This document shows, piece after piece, positions 7,907 to 16,922 of a stretch of 64,000 nucleotides of DNA. The stretch is from the NCBI GenBank assembly GCA_947497245.1, contig CANMFO010000001.1, positions 372,001 through 436,000 of the forward strand. Reading direction: 5' to 3'. Both the position numbers and the translations under genes were made by a program. This DNA is from an uncultured Flavobacteriaceae bacterium (GTDB lineage Bacteria > Bacteroidota > Bacteroidia > Flavobacteriales > Flavobacteriaceae). Every line of letters begins with the position of its first letter. Within the stretch, counting starts at the first letter, position 1. The notes beneath the pieces were generated by a model. The model saw only the letters and a list, made by a program, of their open reading frames with translations, did no database searches and was not told where the DNA came from.

Positions 7907-9670
7907 CTACTCCAAAGCAAAGATCGCCAATTGATTGATGAACTCGAGATCTTCCTTTTTTATGGGAACGTTCCAAGCCCAGGTGCGGCACGAGACAAAT
8001 CCTGAACCCGGTCTTGGATGGAATTTCTTCATCCAGGCATTTATCCGCCCGAACTCATCCTTGGCCAGGGGAACGACCCCTTCGGGCGCCACTATGGCAC
8101 CTGTGGTCTTAAGCCAACGAGGCAACCCTTGGTTAAGCCCCTCTTGTGTGCTGTTGCTGAAATAGTTCCCCGAATCTGTAGCATGTTCGTATGTGACCCC
8201 GAGAAGTTGTGCTCCTGTGGTGGGGTCACGCTTGAAGTTACCAGTACGGTCCTGTTCATAAAAATTGGGGACATCCCCTAACCAAATTACCTTGCCTCCG
8301 TTTTCCAAATATTGTCGCAGTAGTCCCCGCGCCGGCCTTTCACCCATGACATCCCTTGGGACGATGGGAAAGCTGAAGACCACCACGCTGGGATTTTTAT
8401 CGGCGATCCGATCGACGATAAACCCATAAAGTCCGGCGTCGTCCAATTGCTCGAACCCTTTTTCCACCAAATACGGGGCAATCTTTCGATCTACGACGAC
8501 AAATTGGGCATTCCCCTCAATTTTCGGCGGCTGGTATACCACTTTATGGGGAGCGTTCCCTTCCTCCAGGGCATAAAAAAAACCGTCGTCGCTCCCAAAG
8601 AAAATGGTTCCGTCATCGTGGATGATCGAGGAATAAATTTCCCGCCCAATGGGGTATTCCCAAACTTTTTCCCCAGAGGTTTTGTCCAAGTGGTATACCT
8701 TTCCATCGGCCGATCCAATATAGACCCCCGAATCGAGTACCAGGGGCTTGGTATATACATGCCCTTCCGATTTAAATTGCCATTTCTCCTTTCCCGTGTT
8801 GAGGTCGAGGGCACAACTAAGGTTATTGGTAGACCATCCCACAAAGATCATATCGTCCGAAATGGTGGTGGCCATGGCCCAGGTAGTTCCATAGGAAAAA
8901 CTCCATTTTTCTCGATGTGTCCCTAGGTCGACCGCATAGGTATTGCCGTCGCGAGACCCAAAGAACAGGGTATTGTCCTTGATGATGGGTTGGGTGCAAA
9001 TGGAACTTCTGTCAAAATTGAAGTCCTTGGGGTCATAAGTGGCCCCTCGTGTTTCAAATTTCCATAGGAGCCTCCCACTGGCAAGTTCCAACGCATATAC
9101 ATATCCGTCGTTACTGGGCTGGTAAACCACCCCTTGCTCGACAAGTGGTGTGGCCCTGATTCTTCCGTTCGTCTTAAATTTCCACAAAAGCGCTCCGTCT
9201 CCCGCATCAAGGGAATACAAATGACCATCCCCCGAGCCCACCAGGACTTGGCCTCCGGACACCACTGGGGCCGCCATGAAGTATTCCCATCCGGCATGGA
9301 AATCGGGCAGGATGGGTTGCGTCCTGAATTGCCATCGTATTCTCCCCGTGTCGGTATCCAACGCGTATACCCGGTTATCACGGTTGGCAATATAGAGCAA
9401 CTTGCCGGCCAGGGCGGGAACACTGGTAATGGCCCCGCCCGTTGGTCGCTTCCAAATGAGGGCACCATCCTCTTTTCGGAGTGCACGGACCGTGCCATCG
9501 GAACTTCCAAAGTAGATGTTCCTCTCAGAAACCACGGCGGCTCCCCGGACAGGGCCTTGGGTCTTAAAGCGCCATTTAATCTTTGGATTTGCGATCTCTT
9601 GACCGCTCAAAATGAAGCTGGTGAAGTATAGCGATAGCCCCAATGCAATCTTGAATACGGTTTTCTTCAT
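7907..9670 (-). CDS. Exported PQQ-like beta-propeller protein with a C-terminal amidotransferase-like domain
   Basis: 587 residues with a signal peptide (MKKTVFKIALGLSLYFTSFILSGQ). Residues about 25-385 are repeated blades of the form G-Y-x-G-S-x-D-G-x-x-Y-A-L-D-x-x-T-G-x-x-x-W, the PQQ/BamB-type propeller. Residues about 400-587 are different: FVVVDRKIAPYLVEKGF, PSVVVFSFPIV, ARGLLRQYLENGGKVIWLGDVPNFY, which resembles the ThuA/class I amidotransferase-like fold found beside propellers and glycan-active proteins. No PQQ-dehydrogenase metal motif was noticed, so the propeller may be structural or carbohydrate-binding. The exported location is supported; the substrate is unknown. Confidence 0.8.
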   Translation of the reverse strand: MKKTVFKIALGLSLYFTSFILSGQEIANPKIKWRFKTQGPVRGAAVVSERNIYFGSSDGTVRALRKEDGALIWKRPTGGAITSVPALAGKLLYIANRDNRVYALDTDTGRIRWQFRTQPILPDFHAGWEYFMAAPVVSGGQVLVGSGDGHLYSLDAGDGALLWKFKTNGRIRATPLVEQGVVYQPSNDGYVYALELASGRLLWKFETRGATYDPKDFNFDRSSICTQPIIKDNTLFFGSRDGNTYAVDLGTHREKWSFSYGTTWAMATTISDDMIFVGWSTNNLSCALDLNTGKEKWQFKSEGHVYTKPLVLDSGVYIGSADGKVYHLDKTSGEKVWEYPIGREIYSSIIHDDGTIFFGSDDGFFYALEEGNAPHKVVYQPPKIEGNAQFVVVDRKIAPYLVEKGFEQLDDAGLYGFIVDRIADKNPSVVVFSFPIVPRDVMGERPARGLLRQYLENGGKVIWLGDVPNFYEQDRTGNFKRDPTTGAQLLGVTYEHATDSGNYFSNSTQEGLNQGLPRWLKTTGAIVAPEGVVPLAKDEFGRINAWMKKFHPRPGSGFVSCRTWAWNVPIKKEDLEFINQLAIFALE

Positions 9671-9830
9671 AAATGGAACGGAATTAAGGCCCCTGTATCC
9701 CGGGCCAATGTTTATATATATGATATTGTGCGTTATAAAGATATGGTCTCAGGGCAGGGATGTCCCTCCACCAAACTTGGATTTCCGCGACCGCCGTTGA
9801 ATTTTCCATAAAAGAATAGTGTTTTCGCGG

Positions 9831-9874
9831 AAAAAATGTCCGGCTTCGTGAAACAGGACGTTTTTTTTTTTTTT
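9831..9874 (-). terminator. Probable intrinsic terminator after the AraC-type regulator gene
   Basis: GTCC (9838-9841) pairs with GGAC (9856-9859), and six A bases on one side face T bases on the other. Read on the minus strand, a run of T follows the stem. On the plus strand the same arrangement is followed by an uninterrupted run of 14 T (9861-9874), so it could also stop plus-strand transcription. It lies about 70 bases beyond the regulator stop, in a 271-base gap with no gene that also holds the upstream region of the beta-propeller gene. The GC part of the stem is short, so confidence is modest. Confidence 0.45.
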
Positions 9875-9941
9875 GGGTAGGGAAGCGGGCTGGAACGCTG
9901 CAAGAGGGGACAGCCATGCCATGTTATATGGGGAACCGGGT

Positions 9942-11048
9942 TTAAGAAAGGCTCTTTTTATATTTGGTGGGGGTAGTGTCGGTATGTTTTTTAAAGGCAA
10001 AATTGAAAGCACTTTTGGAGTTGAATCCACATTCGTACACAATTTCCAATATCGTTTTCCCCGAATCCTTGTTTTTGGCGATCAAACGTTTGGCCTCGGC
10101 TATCCGGTGGCTGTTTATGTAATCCTGAAAGGTCATATGGTAGTGCGTGTTGATGCATTCGGATACCTGCCGCTCTTTTTCCCCAATGCTTTGGGCCAAG
10201 TCGGATATTCCGATATTGAAAAGTAAATAGGGCTTTTCTTTGGCCATGAAAGCTTCCAGCCGATGCTGCAGTTTGCTAAATTCGTCCTGGGTCATTGACA
10301 GGGTCCTGACCTTTTTGATTTCGCCCCCGAAATGGGATCCCATTAGCGCGTTGACCAATATAATGGCGAAATAGAGAAAAAAGAGGATGGAAGAAATGTA
10401 CAGGTAGGCCGATATATCTTTGTCAGTACCGCTCAGCAGCGCGGTTTTTGCGATGTTATTGCAGACACACGCAATAAAATAACCGTAGATGATGAACCGG
10501 TTCCATCGTATCCTCTTTAAAACGGTGGTGCTTTTTGATCGGTTGGTTTTTGCGAACCGTTCAATCGTTATAATGGAAAAGAGGTTGTACAAAAAAACCT
10601 GGATGGGAATAAACAGATCAAAGGCCTTCCGGAACGAAAAATCCAACTCCCGGGAATACAGGAGCTCCCGCTTTTCGACAATAGAATGCTGGTGGTAGAA
10701 CACCACAAAATAAAGGGTCAAAAACAGCAAGGGGAGATAGTGGAGGAGGTATATGGGTCGGAACCTAAAATCAACTTCCGTCTCGGCCTTGACATATAAA
10801 TACATGGTGGGCCCCCAAGCTGTAAAAAACGGAATGGCGATATAGGCCAAATAGGGGTAGGGCTCATAGGTAAGGTCGAAATGGGCCCTGCACAGTTGTT
10901 CCATTGAACCCAGAATCTGTGCGAAAAAAAAGAAGGCCATCAATTTGTTGGAGACTCTACTGCCTCCCTTGTACAACAGTACGGCGATTAGGGGTATTTG
11001 GACAAAAATGGAAAGAATATGGATGATATCGAAGGAGGTAAAACTCAA
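9942..11048 (-). CDS. Membrane-anchored AraC family transcriptional regulator
   Basis: 368 residues. The N-terminal ~235 residues contain about seven hydrophobic segments, and the C-terminal ~100 residues are an AraC/XylS double helix-turn-helix: FNIGISDLAQSIGEKERQVSECIN, then FQDYINSHRIAEAKRLI, then TILEIVYECGFNSKSAFNFAFKKHTDTTPTKYKK. This 7TM-AraC layout is common in Bacteroidota and implies a signal sensed in or through the membrane. The start used is TTG (complement at 11046-11048), since no in-frame ATG precedes the first membrane segment. It lies 44 bases downstream of the metallophosphatase gene, so may be co-transcribed with the split nucleotidase. Confidence 0.85.
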   Translation of the reverse strand: MSFTSFDIIHILSIFVQIPLIAVLLYKGGSRVSNKLMAFFFFAQILGSMEQLCRAHFDLTYEPYPYLAYIAIPFFTAWGPTMYLYVKAETEVDFRFRPIYLLHYLPLLFLTLYFVVFYHQHSIVEKRELLYSRELDFSFRKAFDLFIPIQVFLYNLFSIITIERFAKTNRSKSTTVLKRIRWNRFIIYGYFIACVCNNIAKTALLSGTDKDISAYLYISSILFFLYFAIILVNALMGSHFGGEIKKVRTLSMTQDEFSKLQHRLEAFMAKEKPYLLFNIGISDLAQSIGEKERQVSECINTHYHMTFQDYINSHRIAEAKRLIAKNKDSGKTILEIVYECGFNSKSAFNFAFKKHTDTTPTKYKKSLS

Positions 11049-11092
11049 GGGTACTTATCTATTTAGCAAAGGATTGTCCATAAAACCAATTA

Positions 11093-12004
11093 TCAAACCG
11101 CAATCGATACCCCATTGGCCCGGGTATTCGCTGAATTGTCAAAATGAAAATCAATTCTCCCCAATTTGATTCCGAAGCATCCTACCTGGTTGACCAGCAC
11201 ATTTTTTCCAACGATGTTCTTGACTAGGGTAGGCTTGTCCAAAAAGGTATGGGTATGTCCGCCGATGACAAGGTCCGTGTATTTGGATTTGGCGGCCAGT
11301 TCCAGATCGTTGGGGCGTTGTTCTCCAGGATATTGATATCCCAGATGGGAAAGGCATAGGACCAGATCGCAATGCTCTTCCAGCCTTAGCCTCCGTTCGC
11401 AGTCGTGTGCGATCTCATAGGGGTTAAGATAGATTGTCTCTTTATAGAGTCTAGGCGCCACGAGGCCTTCCAGGGCAATACCGATGCCATAAACCCCAAT
11501 TTTGATTCCGTCGACGGAATAGACCTGGTAGGGCTTTACCTGTCCGTCCATACGGGTATTGCCAAAATCGTAGTTGGCACAGAGCAATTCGAAACGCGCA
11601 TGGGGAAGCTGGGCATAGAGACCATCGATACCATTGTCAAAATCGTGGTTGCCCAGGGTACTGGCGTCATATTTTAACATCGACATCAACTTAAATTCCA
11701 ATTCCCCGCCATAGAAGTTGAAGTAAGGGGTGCCCTGGAAAATATCGCCAGCATCGAATAATAGCGTATGGGGGTTTTCCCTACGGATGGCATCGACAAG
11801 CGTCGCCCGTCTTACCAATCCCCCCATTCCCGGAAATTTATCGTGTCCCTGGGGAAAAGCGTCCACATGGCTATGCACGTCGTTCGTATGCAGGATGGTA
11901 ATATGTTTTTTGACGGATAGGTCACAAGAGCTGAGCGCAAGTCCCCCAAGGCCCAGAAGGGTCGAAGAGGCCGATGTTTTCCCAATAAAGGTCCGTCTGT
12001 CCAT
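11093..12004 (-). CDS. Tat-type lipoprotein metallophosphatase (5'-nucleotidase N-terminal half)
   Basis: 303 residues from the ATG complementary to 12002-12004. The N-terminus MDRRTFIGKTSASSTLLGL...LALSSC has a twin-arginine motif followed by a lipobox cysteine. The calcineurin-like metallophosphatase core is complete: ILHTNDVHSHVD (metal ligands D and H), LFDAGDIFQGTP, STLGNHDFDNG (the GNHD motif) and VIGGHTHTF. It lacks the C-terminal substrate-binding domain of UshA-type nucleotidases, which is encoded by the adjacent upstream gene one base away. The pair should form a 5'-nucleotidase or related phosphoesterase outside the cytoplasm. Confidence 0.87.
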   Translation of the reverse strand: MDRRTFIGKTSASSTLLGLGGLALSSCDLSVKKHITILHTNDVHSHVDAFPQGHDKFPGMGGLVRRATLVDAIRRENPHTLLFDAGDIFQGTPYFNFYGGELEFKLMSMLKYDASTLGNHDFDNGIDGLYAQLPHARFELLCANYDFGNTRMDGQVKPYQVYSVDGIKIGVYGIGIALEGLVAPRLYKETIYLNPYEIAHDCERRLRLEEHCDLVLCLSHLGYQYPGEQRPNDLELAAKSKYTDLVIGGHTHTFLDKPTLVKNIVGKNVLVNQVGCFGIKLGRIDFHFDNSANTRANGVSIAV

Positions 12005-12005
12005 C

Positions 12006-12770
12006 CTAATTAAGTTTGTAAAACCGATCATCGATTACCGGTGCCAGGGTATCTACCTTTTTAAAGTAGTCGATCATGGCGTTCCGCAATAGATAGTCCG
12101 TATGGGTCACGCGAATGGGGTCATCAAAGAAATGCATATCTCCCCCTCCCGAGATCAGATAATCGGTCGTGGCAACATGGTAGGTCTTTTTAATGTCAAA
12201 TGGCTTTCCTTGGATGTAGAAGTTGTTGAGGGTTCCGTTCTTGTCCAAGATGACCTGTATGCCCGAAACGGGGTGCGGCCGTTTCGCACGGACGATGTAA
12301 TCAACAAGTTCCAGGACGGCTTTTCCGGAAAGCTCTACCACCACGATACTGTTCTCGAACGGCATGACCTCAAAGGCCGTGCGGGAAGTCACCTTTCCCT
12401 TGGAAATGATCGAGCGTATCCCTCCATGGTTGAAGAGCACCAAATCGATCGTGTTGCCCGTTCGTGATTTAAAAATGGGGCCGGCCTCGGAAAAAGCAAT
12501 ATCCGCCATCAAATTTCCCGCAGGGGTGTTGTAGGTGCCCTCTTCTTTTGAAATGGTGATTGCCGCATAGGCCAGCGTACTATCCAATACTTCGTTGATC
12601 CGGGCGCGATAGGGCGCAATATACGCCTCGATGGAATCGGACTTGGCCAAAGAATGGTCTATGGACAGTTGTTCGGCCTCGATTTTTGACAACTTGGGGA
12701 TACTTTCCCTGCAGGAAAACAACCCAATTAGTGTTACAAACGCAACAAAATGTTGTATTTTTAAAACCAT
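12006..12770 (-). CDS. Lipoprotein 5'-nucleotidase C-terminal domain protein
   Basis: 254 residues from the ATG complementary to 12768-12770. A longer frame exists upstream, but this start opens a lipoprotein signal, MVLKIQHFVAFVTLIGLFSC. The body matches the 5'-nucleotidase C-terminal domain: NLMADIAFSEAG, DLVLFNHGGIRS (usual nucleotide-binding N-x-G-G-I-R), GKVTSRTAFEVMPFENSIVVVELSGK, and VATTDYLISGGGDMHFF. It carries no metallophosphatase motif, so it must work with the downstream catalytic half. The two reading frames are separated by a single base. The 115 bases upstream separate it from the divergent DUF6913 gene. Confidence 0.87.
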   Translation of the reverse strand: MVLKIQHFVAFVTLIGLFSCRESIPKLSKIEAEQLSIDHSLAKSDSIEAYIAPYRARINEVLDSTLAYAAITISKEEGTYNTPAGNLMADIAFSEAGPIFKSRTGNTIDLVLFNHGGIRSIISKGKVTSRTAFEVMPFENSIVVVELSGKAVLELVDYIVRAKRPHPVSGIQVILDKNGTLNNFYIQGKPFDIKKTYHVATTDYLISGGGDMHFFDDPIRVTHTDYLLRNAMIDYFKKVDTLAPVIDDRFYKLN

Positions 12771-12885
12771 AATCCTTTTTATCTTAGCACTGGAATGTGA
12801 TTGGATATTCTTTACATTTGTAGAACCCTCTCCGGCTTTTACGGTTAAAAAAACGGCACAAAGGGAGTACAAAATGTAAAAATAC

Positions 12886-13419
12886 ATGTTTAAGGGAATA
12901 AAAGATAAGTTCAAGTATAATTCCGGTGTTAAGTTTTTAAAGGAACAGCTGAAAAAGCCTGCACCTGTAGTGGACCGCAGTCACGGCCTTACTTCGGTGG
13001 GGTGCATCGTTGACATGGACCAGTTTGACAATGCTGATGAATTCTATCAGTTCCAAGAGGAATTTTCCCTCAGACCCAATGCGGTGAAGATTATAGGGTA
13101 TAAGAGTTATTACGACAAGAATTCGCCCTATTCCACGCCGGTGTTTTCGGACAAGGATTTGGGTTGGAACGGAAAGATAGAAAACAGTTATGCCCTGGAA
13201 TTTTTAAGTAGGGAATACGATTTGTTGGTGAACTACTACAAGGAGGATAATTTGTTGATGCAATTGATGAGTGTAAAGGCCAAGGCCCGCTTTAGGGTGG
13301 GATTTATGGAAATTGATAGCTATTTTAACGATTTGATACTGGATATCCCACTGAAGGACTTCAAGCTGTTCAAGCAGGAACTGAAGAAATATTTGGGTGT
13401 TCTAAATGAAATAAAGTGA
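12886..13419 (+). CDS. DUF6913 family protein, dapA-coupled
   Basis: 177 residues, soluble, no catalytic motif recognised. The sequence (N-terminal [21 protein letters not shown], central [37 protein letters not shown]-terminal [24 protein letters not shown]) resembles the DUF6913 family, which as I recall sits next to dapA in flavobacteria. Its stop TGA shares one base with the dapA ATG (TGATG at 13417-13421), strongly suggesting translational coupling. Function is unknown; a role tied to lysine or cell wall precursor synthesis is only inferred from position. Confidence 0.75.
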   Translation: MFKGIKDKFKYNSGVKFLKEQLKKPAPVVDRSHGLTSVGCIVDMDQFDNADEFYQFQEEFSLRPNAVKIIGYKSYYDKNSPYSTPVFSDKDLGWNGKIENSYALEFLSREYDLLVNYYKEDNLLMQLMSVKAKARFRVGFMEIDSYFNDLILDIPLKDFKLFKQELKKYLGVLNEIK

Positions 13420-14309
13420 TGAAACAATTAGTAGGTACGGGTGTAGCCTTGGTTACTCCCTTTTTAGCGGATATGTCGATAGATGTGACGGCTTTGCGTC
13501 GCATTGTGGAGCACTGCATTGAAGGGGGGGTGGACTATCTTGTCGTTCTTGGGACGACTGGTGAATCGGTGACCCTGACCAAAGCCGAAAAACAATTGGT
13601 GGCGGACACGGTTATTGAGGCAAATGCCGACAGATTGCCCCTAGTGCTGGGCATTGGTGGAAACAATACCGCGGCGGTAATCGAAGACCTGCGACAATTG
13701 GACCTGTCCCGATTCGACGCCGTACTTTCGGTATCGCCCTACTACAATAGGCCGACCCAAGAAGGGATCTATCAGCATTTCAAGGCCATAGCGGCAGCTT
13801 CGCCCAAGCCCATCATTGTGTACAATGTACCGGGCCGTACCGGTAGCAATATGTTACCCGCGACCACTTTGCGACTGGCCAACGATTGCGCGAACATTGT
13901 TGCCATTAAAGAGGCTTCCGGCGACATGGACCAAGTAAGGGCCTTGATCAAGGACAGGCCCAGCGGATTTAAGATCATCTCTGGGGACGATATCACAGCA
14001 CTTCCAACAGTGCTCGCCGGGGGTGCGGGCGTAATTTCCGTATTGGGCCAGGGGTTGCCCTCGGAATTTTCCAATATGATACAAATGGGACTGCATGGCC
14101 CTACCAACGAAGCCCAAAAAATACATGCGGCACTACAGGAAGGAATGGGCCTGATCTTTCAGGAGGGCAATCCCGCAGGTATCAAGGCCGTATTCGAAAC
14201 TTTGGGACTTTGCGAAGCCCATGTTCGTCTACCTTTGGTGCCCGCAACTCCACACCTAAAGCGTAAAATCTCGGGTTTTGTAAAACCGTTCGCGACGATC
14301 TCCGCGTAA
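13419..14309 (+). CDS. dapA: 4-hydroxy-tetrahydrodipicolinate synthase
   Basis: 296 residues. It condenses pyruvate with aspartate semialdehyde in the lysine/diaminopimelate pathway in the cytoplasm. Seen are [10 protein letters not shown] at the start, [10 protein letters not shown] (pyruvate-binding loop), [11 protein letters not shown] with the proton-relay Tyr, [11 protein letters not shown], and the Schiff-base lysine K164 in [10 protein letters not shown], then [10 protein letters not shown]. The start is the ATG at 13419, which overlaps the upstream stop; a GTG one codon earlier is also in frame. Length and motifs are canonical. Confidence 0.95.
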   Translation: MKQLVGTGVALVTPFLADMSIDVTALRRIVEHCIEGGVDYLVVLGTTGESVTLTKAEKQLVADTVIEANADRLPLVLGIGGNNTAAVIEDLRQLDLSRFDAVLSVSPYYNRPTQEGIYQHFKAIAAASPKPIIVYNVPGRTGSNMLPATTLRLANDCANIVAIKEASGDMDQVRALIKDRPSGFKIISGDDITALPTVLAGGAGVISVLGQGLPSEFSNMIQMGLHGPTNEAQKIHAALQEGMGLIFQEGNPAGIKAVFETLGLCEAHVRLPLVPATPHLKRKISGFVKPFATISA

Positions 14310-14521
14310 ATTTTGGATACTCGGGGGCGATCTGTCAGGCCCGAACTATCCGATGGCCCAAGGAGGACATTTGGAAACGCGGCAAACCTTCCATCGCGGT
14401 GTGCTGACTTTCCCATCTGGCTTTCCACCTTGTTAAATCTTCGCCAAAAGCAAGTAAAAAAACGAGCAGGGAGACTATTTTAGCACTGTAAATTTTGTTT
14501 TTTAAATCCGTTGATTATCCT

Positions 14522-14529
14522 TAATTTTG
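14522..14529 (+). promoter_or_regulatory. Candidate Bacteroidota -7 box upstream of bamD
   Basis: TAATTTTG matches the TAnnTTTG consensus of the primary Bacteroidota sigma factor. It lies only 4 bases before an ATG at 14534, so transcription starting from it would begin at about that ATG. The next in-frame ATG at 14546 is therefore the better start. No TTG is found at the ideal -33 spacing. The rest of the 14310-14533 gap shows no gene or clear structure. Confidence 0.4.
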
Positions 14530-14545
14530 CAAAATGTTTTTAAAA

Positions 14546-15364
14546 ATGGGCAAATTCCTTGTTTTGATGTTGATTGCGGTGGTACTCAGTTCGTGCAGCG
14601 AATACCAAAAGGTGCTCAAGAACGAGGAGGTGAAACCCAAGTACGATCTGGCCCAGAAGTTTTATGACGAGGGAGATTACAAAAGGGCCAACCGCCTTTT
14701 CGAACAAATTGCCCCCAAGTATGTGGGCAAACCGCAAGGGGAGCGGGTCATGTTTTTCCTATCCGATTCCTATTTTCAGAGAAAGGACTACAATATGGCC
14801 GGTTACCAATTTGAACGTTTTGTGAAGTCCTATCCAAAAAGCGAAAAAGTGGCACAGGCCGCTTTCCTCGGTGCCAAGAGTTATTACAAATTGAGCCCTG
14901 AATATTCGTTGGACCAGACAGATACCGACAAAGCCCTGGCCAAGCTCCAGACCTTTATCAATGCACATCCGGAATCGGAGTATTTTGATGAGGCAAATGC
15001 CATGGCCAAGGAATTGACCACCAAAAAGGAACGTAAGGCTTTTGAAATTGCCAAGCAGTTCAATAAGTTGGGCAAGTTCGATTTGTCATTCCTTACCCCG
15101 GCCATGGCGGCTTTCGATAATTTTATCCTCGATTTCCCAGGGTCCATATACCGGGAAGAGGCCTTGTATTATAGATTGGAATCTGCCACTGAATTTGCCA
15201 CGAACAGTGTTGCCTACGTTAAAAAACAGCGGCTCGAAGAGGCAAAAGAGGCCTATAGGGCGTTGAAAAAGCAGTTCCCGGAGACCGAGTATGCCAAAAA
15301 GGCGGATAATCTATTAAGCAAGATTGATAAGGAGTTACAGGGGTATCCAACGGATGCCAGATAA
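14546..15364 (+). CDS. bamD: Outer membrane protein assembly factor BamD (lipoprotein)
   Basis: 272 residues with a lipoprotein signal ending LIAVVLSSC. The body is TPR-like: YDLAQKFYDEGDYKRANRLFEQIAPKY, then FFLSDSYFQRKDYNMAGYQFERFVKSYPKS, then ALAKLQTFINAHPESEYFDEA, and AYRALKKQFPETEYAKKADNLL at the C-terminus. BamD is the essential lipoprotein of the BAM complex that inserts beta-barrel proteins in the outer membrane. The ATG at 14546 was preferred over that at 14534 because a -7 box ends 4 bases before the latter. It heads a block with rpoZ, coaBC, porD and recN. Confidence 0.9.
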   Translation: MGKFLVLMLIAVVLSSCSEYQKVLKNEEVKPKYDLAQKFYDEGDYKRANRLFEQIAPKYVGKPQGERVMFFLSDSYFQRKDYNMAGYQFERFVKSYPKSEKVAQAAFLGAKSYYKLSPEYSLDQTDTDKALAKLQTFINAHPESEYFDEANAMAKELTTKKERKAFEIAKQFNKLGKFDLSFLTPAMAAFDNFILDFPGSIYREEALYYRLESATEFATNSVAYVKKQRLEEAKEAYRALKKQFPETEYAKKADNLLSKIDKELQGYPTDAR

Positions 15365-15379
15365 ACCATTTTTGATACT

Positions 15380-15712
15380 ATGAACATGAATGATCTAAAA
15401 AGTTCCAAAGCGCCCGTTTCCACAGTGACCATCAACAAGAACCAGTTCGATAAGGAAACAAACAACATTTACGAAGCGATTTCCATTACGGCCAAAAGGG
15501 CGGTACAGATCAATTCCGAGATCAAGAAGGAATTGTTGGAAAAGCTGGAAGAATTTGCCACGTACAGTGATAGTCTCGAGGAAGTGTTCGAAAACAAGGA
15601 ACAGATAGAGGTTTCCAAGTTCTACGAAAAACTTCCGAAACCGCATGCCCTGGCGGTGGAAGAGTGGTTGCAGGAAAAAATATACCACAGGAACACAGAG
15701 AAAGACGCTTAA
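15380..15712 (+). CDS. rpoZ: RNA polymerase omega subunit, Bacteroidota type
   Basis: 110 residues. The omega core is recognisable: NNIYEAISITAKRAVQINSEIKKELLEKL in the first half, ending SKFYEKLPKPHALAVEEWLQEKIYH. This is the form found between bamD and coaBC in flavobacteria, where omega is longer than in gammaproteobacteria. It helps assemble and stabilise RNA polymerase. It starts 15 bases after bamD and ends 4 bases before the coaBC ATG. Two ATGs two codons apart (15380 and 15386) could serve as start. Confidence 0.82.
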   Translation: MNMNDLKSSKAPVSTVTINKNQFDKETNNIYEAISITAKRAVQINSEIKKELLEKLEEFATYSDSLEEVFENKEQIEVSKFYEKLPKPHALAVEEWLQEKIYHRNTEKDA

Positions 15713-15716
15713 GGCC

Positions 15717-16922
15717 ATGTTGGGCGGTAAAAACATCCTCTTGGGCATTACAGGGGGCATAGCCGCTTACAAGACCACCTTCCTGGTTCGTTTACTTATC
15801 AAGGCCGGTGCCAACGTTCAAGTTGTTTTGACGAAAAGCGCCAGTTCCTTTGTTTCCCCCCTTACCCTGGCGACCTTGTCCAAGAACCCGGTGCTGACCT
15901 CCTTCGTAAAGGAAGATGGAGATGCCACCGATTGGAACAACCATGTGGAATTAGGCCTTTGGGCCGATTTGATGCTGATAGCGCCAGCGACCGCAAATAC
16001 GCTTTCCAAGATGGCCAATGGCAGCTGCGATAATTTGCTCCTAGCGGTCTACCTATCTGCGAAGTGCCCCGTTTTTTTTGCCCCCGCTATGGATTTGGAC
16101 ATGTACGGGCATCCCTCAACATCCGCTTCTTTTGAAAAACTACGATCTTTCGGCAACATCATGATACCGGCTGCCACCGGTGAATTGGCCAGCGGGCTCC
16201 ACGGGGAAGGCCGGATGGCCGAACCAGAGGATATCGTCGCTTTTGTGGTCGAATATCTGGCATCCGGATTGCCCCTTAGTGGGAAGACGGTGATGCTTAC
16301 CGCCGGACCCACTTTTGAAGCCATCGATCCGGTGCGTTTTGTAGGGAACCATTCCACGGGATTGATGGGGTACGAATTGGCCGAGGTGGCCGCTAGTCTT
16401 GGGGCCAAGGTGTTGTTGATATCGGGCCCCTCCCATTTGGCGCTAAGGAACGACTCCATCGACCTGGTCAAGGTGGTCTCCGCAGATGAAATGTACAAAG
16501 CGGCCCATGAGCACTTTCCATCAATGGACATTGTTATTTGTGCTGCGGCAGTTGCGGACTATAGGCCAAAAACCGCAGCGGACCAAAAAATCAAGAAATC
16601 CAAAAGCTCCCTGTCCCTGGAGCTGGTCAAGAACAAGGATATCCTATTGTCCTTGGGAGAGCGGAAGAAAGGACAATTCTTGGTAGGTTTTGCGCTCGAG
16701 ACCGAAAATGAAGTAGAGAATGCCAAGGGGAAACTACGACGGAAACATTTGGATGCGATCGTACTCAACTCTTTGAAGGATGAAGGGGCCGGCTTCGGAC
16801 AGCCCACCAACAAAATACGGTTCATAGATAAGAATTTACAGATAACAGCGTTTGAATTAAAGACCAAGGCCGCGGTGGCCAAGGATATTTGGAATGAAAT
16901 CATTAGCAGGACCCATGCGTAG
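15717..16922 (+). CDS. coaBC: Bifunctional phosphopantothenoylcysteine decarboxylase / phosphopantothenate-cysteine ligase
   Basis: 401 residues from ATG 15717, 4 bases after rpoZ; the frame extends upstream into rpoZ but MLGGKNILLGITGGIAAYK is the normal N-terminus. CoaC (about 1-180) is a flavoprotein with GITGGIAAYK, DWNNHVELGLWAD carrying the catalytic His, and FAPAMDLDMYGHP. CoaB (about 185-400) has VMLTAGPTFEAIDPVRFVGNHSTGLMGYELAE and AAAVADYRP. The enzyme makes 4'-phosphopantetheine from 4'-phosphopantothenate, CTP and cysteine for coenzyme A. Confidence 0.95.
   Translation: MLGGKNILLGITGGIAAYKTTFLVRLLIKAGANVQVVLTKSASSFVSPLTLATLSKNPVLTSFVKEDGDATDWNNHVELGLWADLMLIAPATANTLSKMANGSCDNLLLAVYLSAKCPVFFAPAMDLDMYGHPSTSASFEKLRSFGNIMIPAATGELASGLHGEGRMAEPEDIVAFVVEYLASGLPLSGKTVMLTAGPTFEAIDPVRFVGNHSTGLMGYELAEVAASLGAKVLLISGPSHLALRNDSIDLVKVVSADEMYKAAHEHFPSMDIVICAAAVADYRPKTAADQKIKKSKSSLSLELVKNKDILLSLGERKKGQFLVGFALETENEVENAKGKLRRKHLDAIVLNSLKDEGAGFGQPTNKIRFIDKNLQITAFELKTKAAVAKDIWNEIISRTHA

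Noticed and set aside
9861-9874. Run of 14 T as a phase-variation tract
   Set aside because: It is intergenic, outside any reading frame, and is better explained as part of a terminator; a role in promoter spacing cannot be shown.
12771-12914. N-terminal extension of the nucleotidase C-terminal protein
   Set aside because: The extra 48 residues overlap the divergent gene start and place a signal peptide in the middle of the protein. The ATG at the lipoprotein signal is better.
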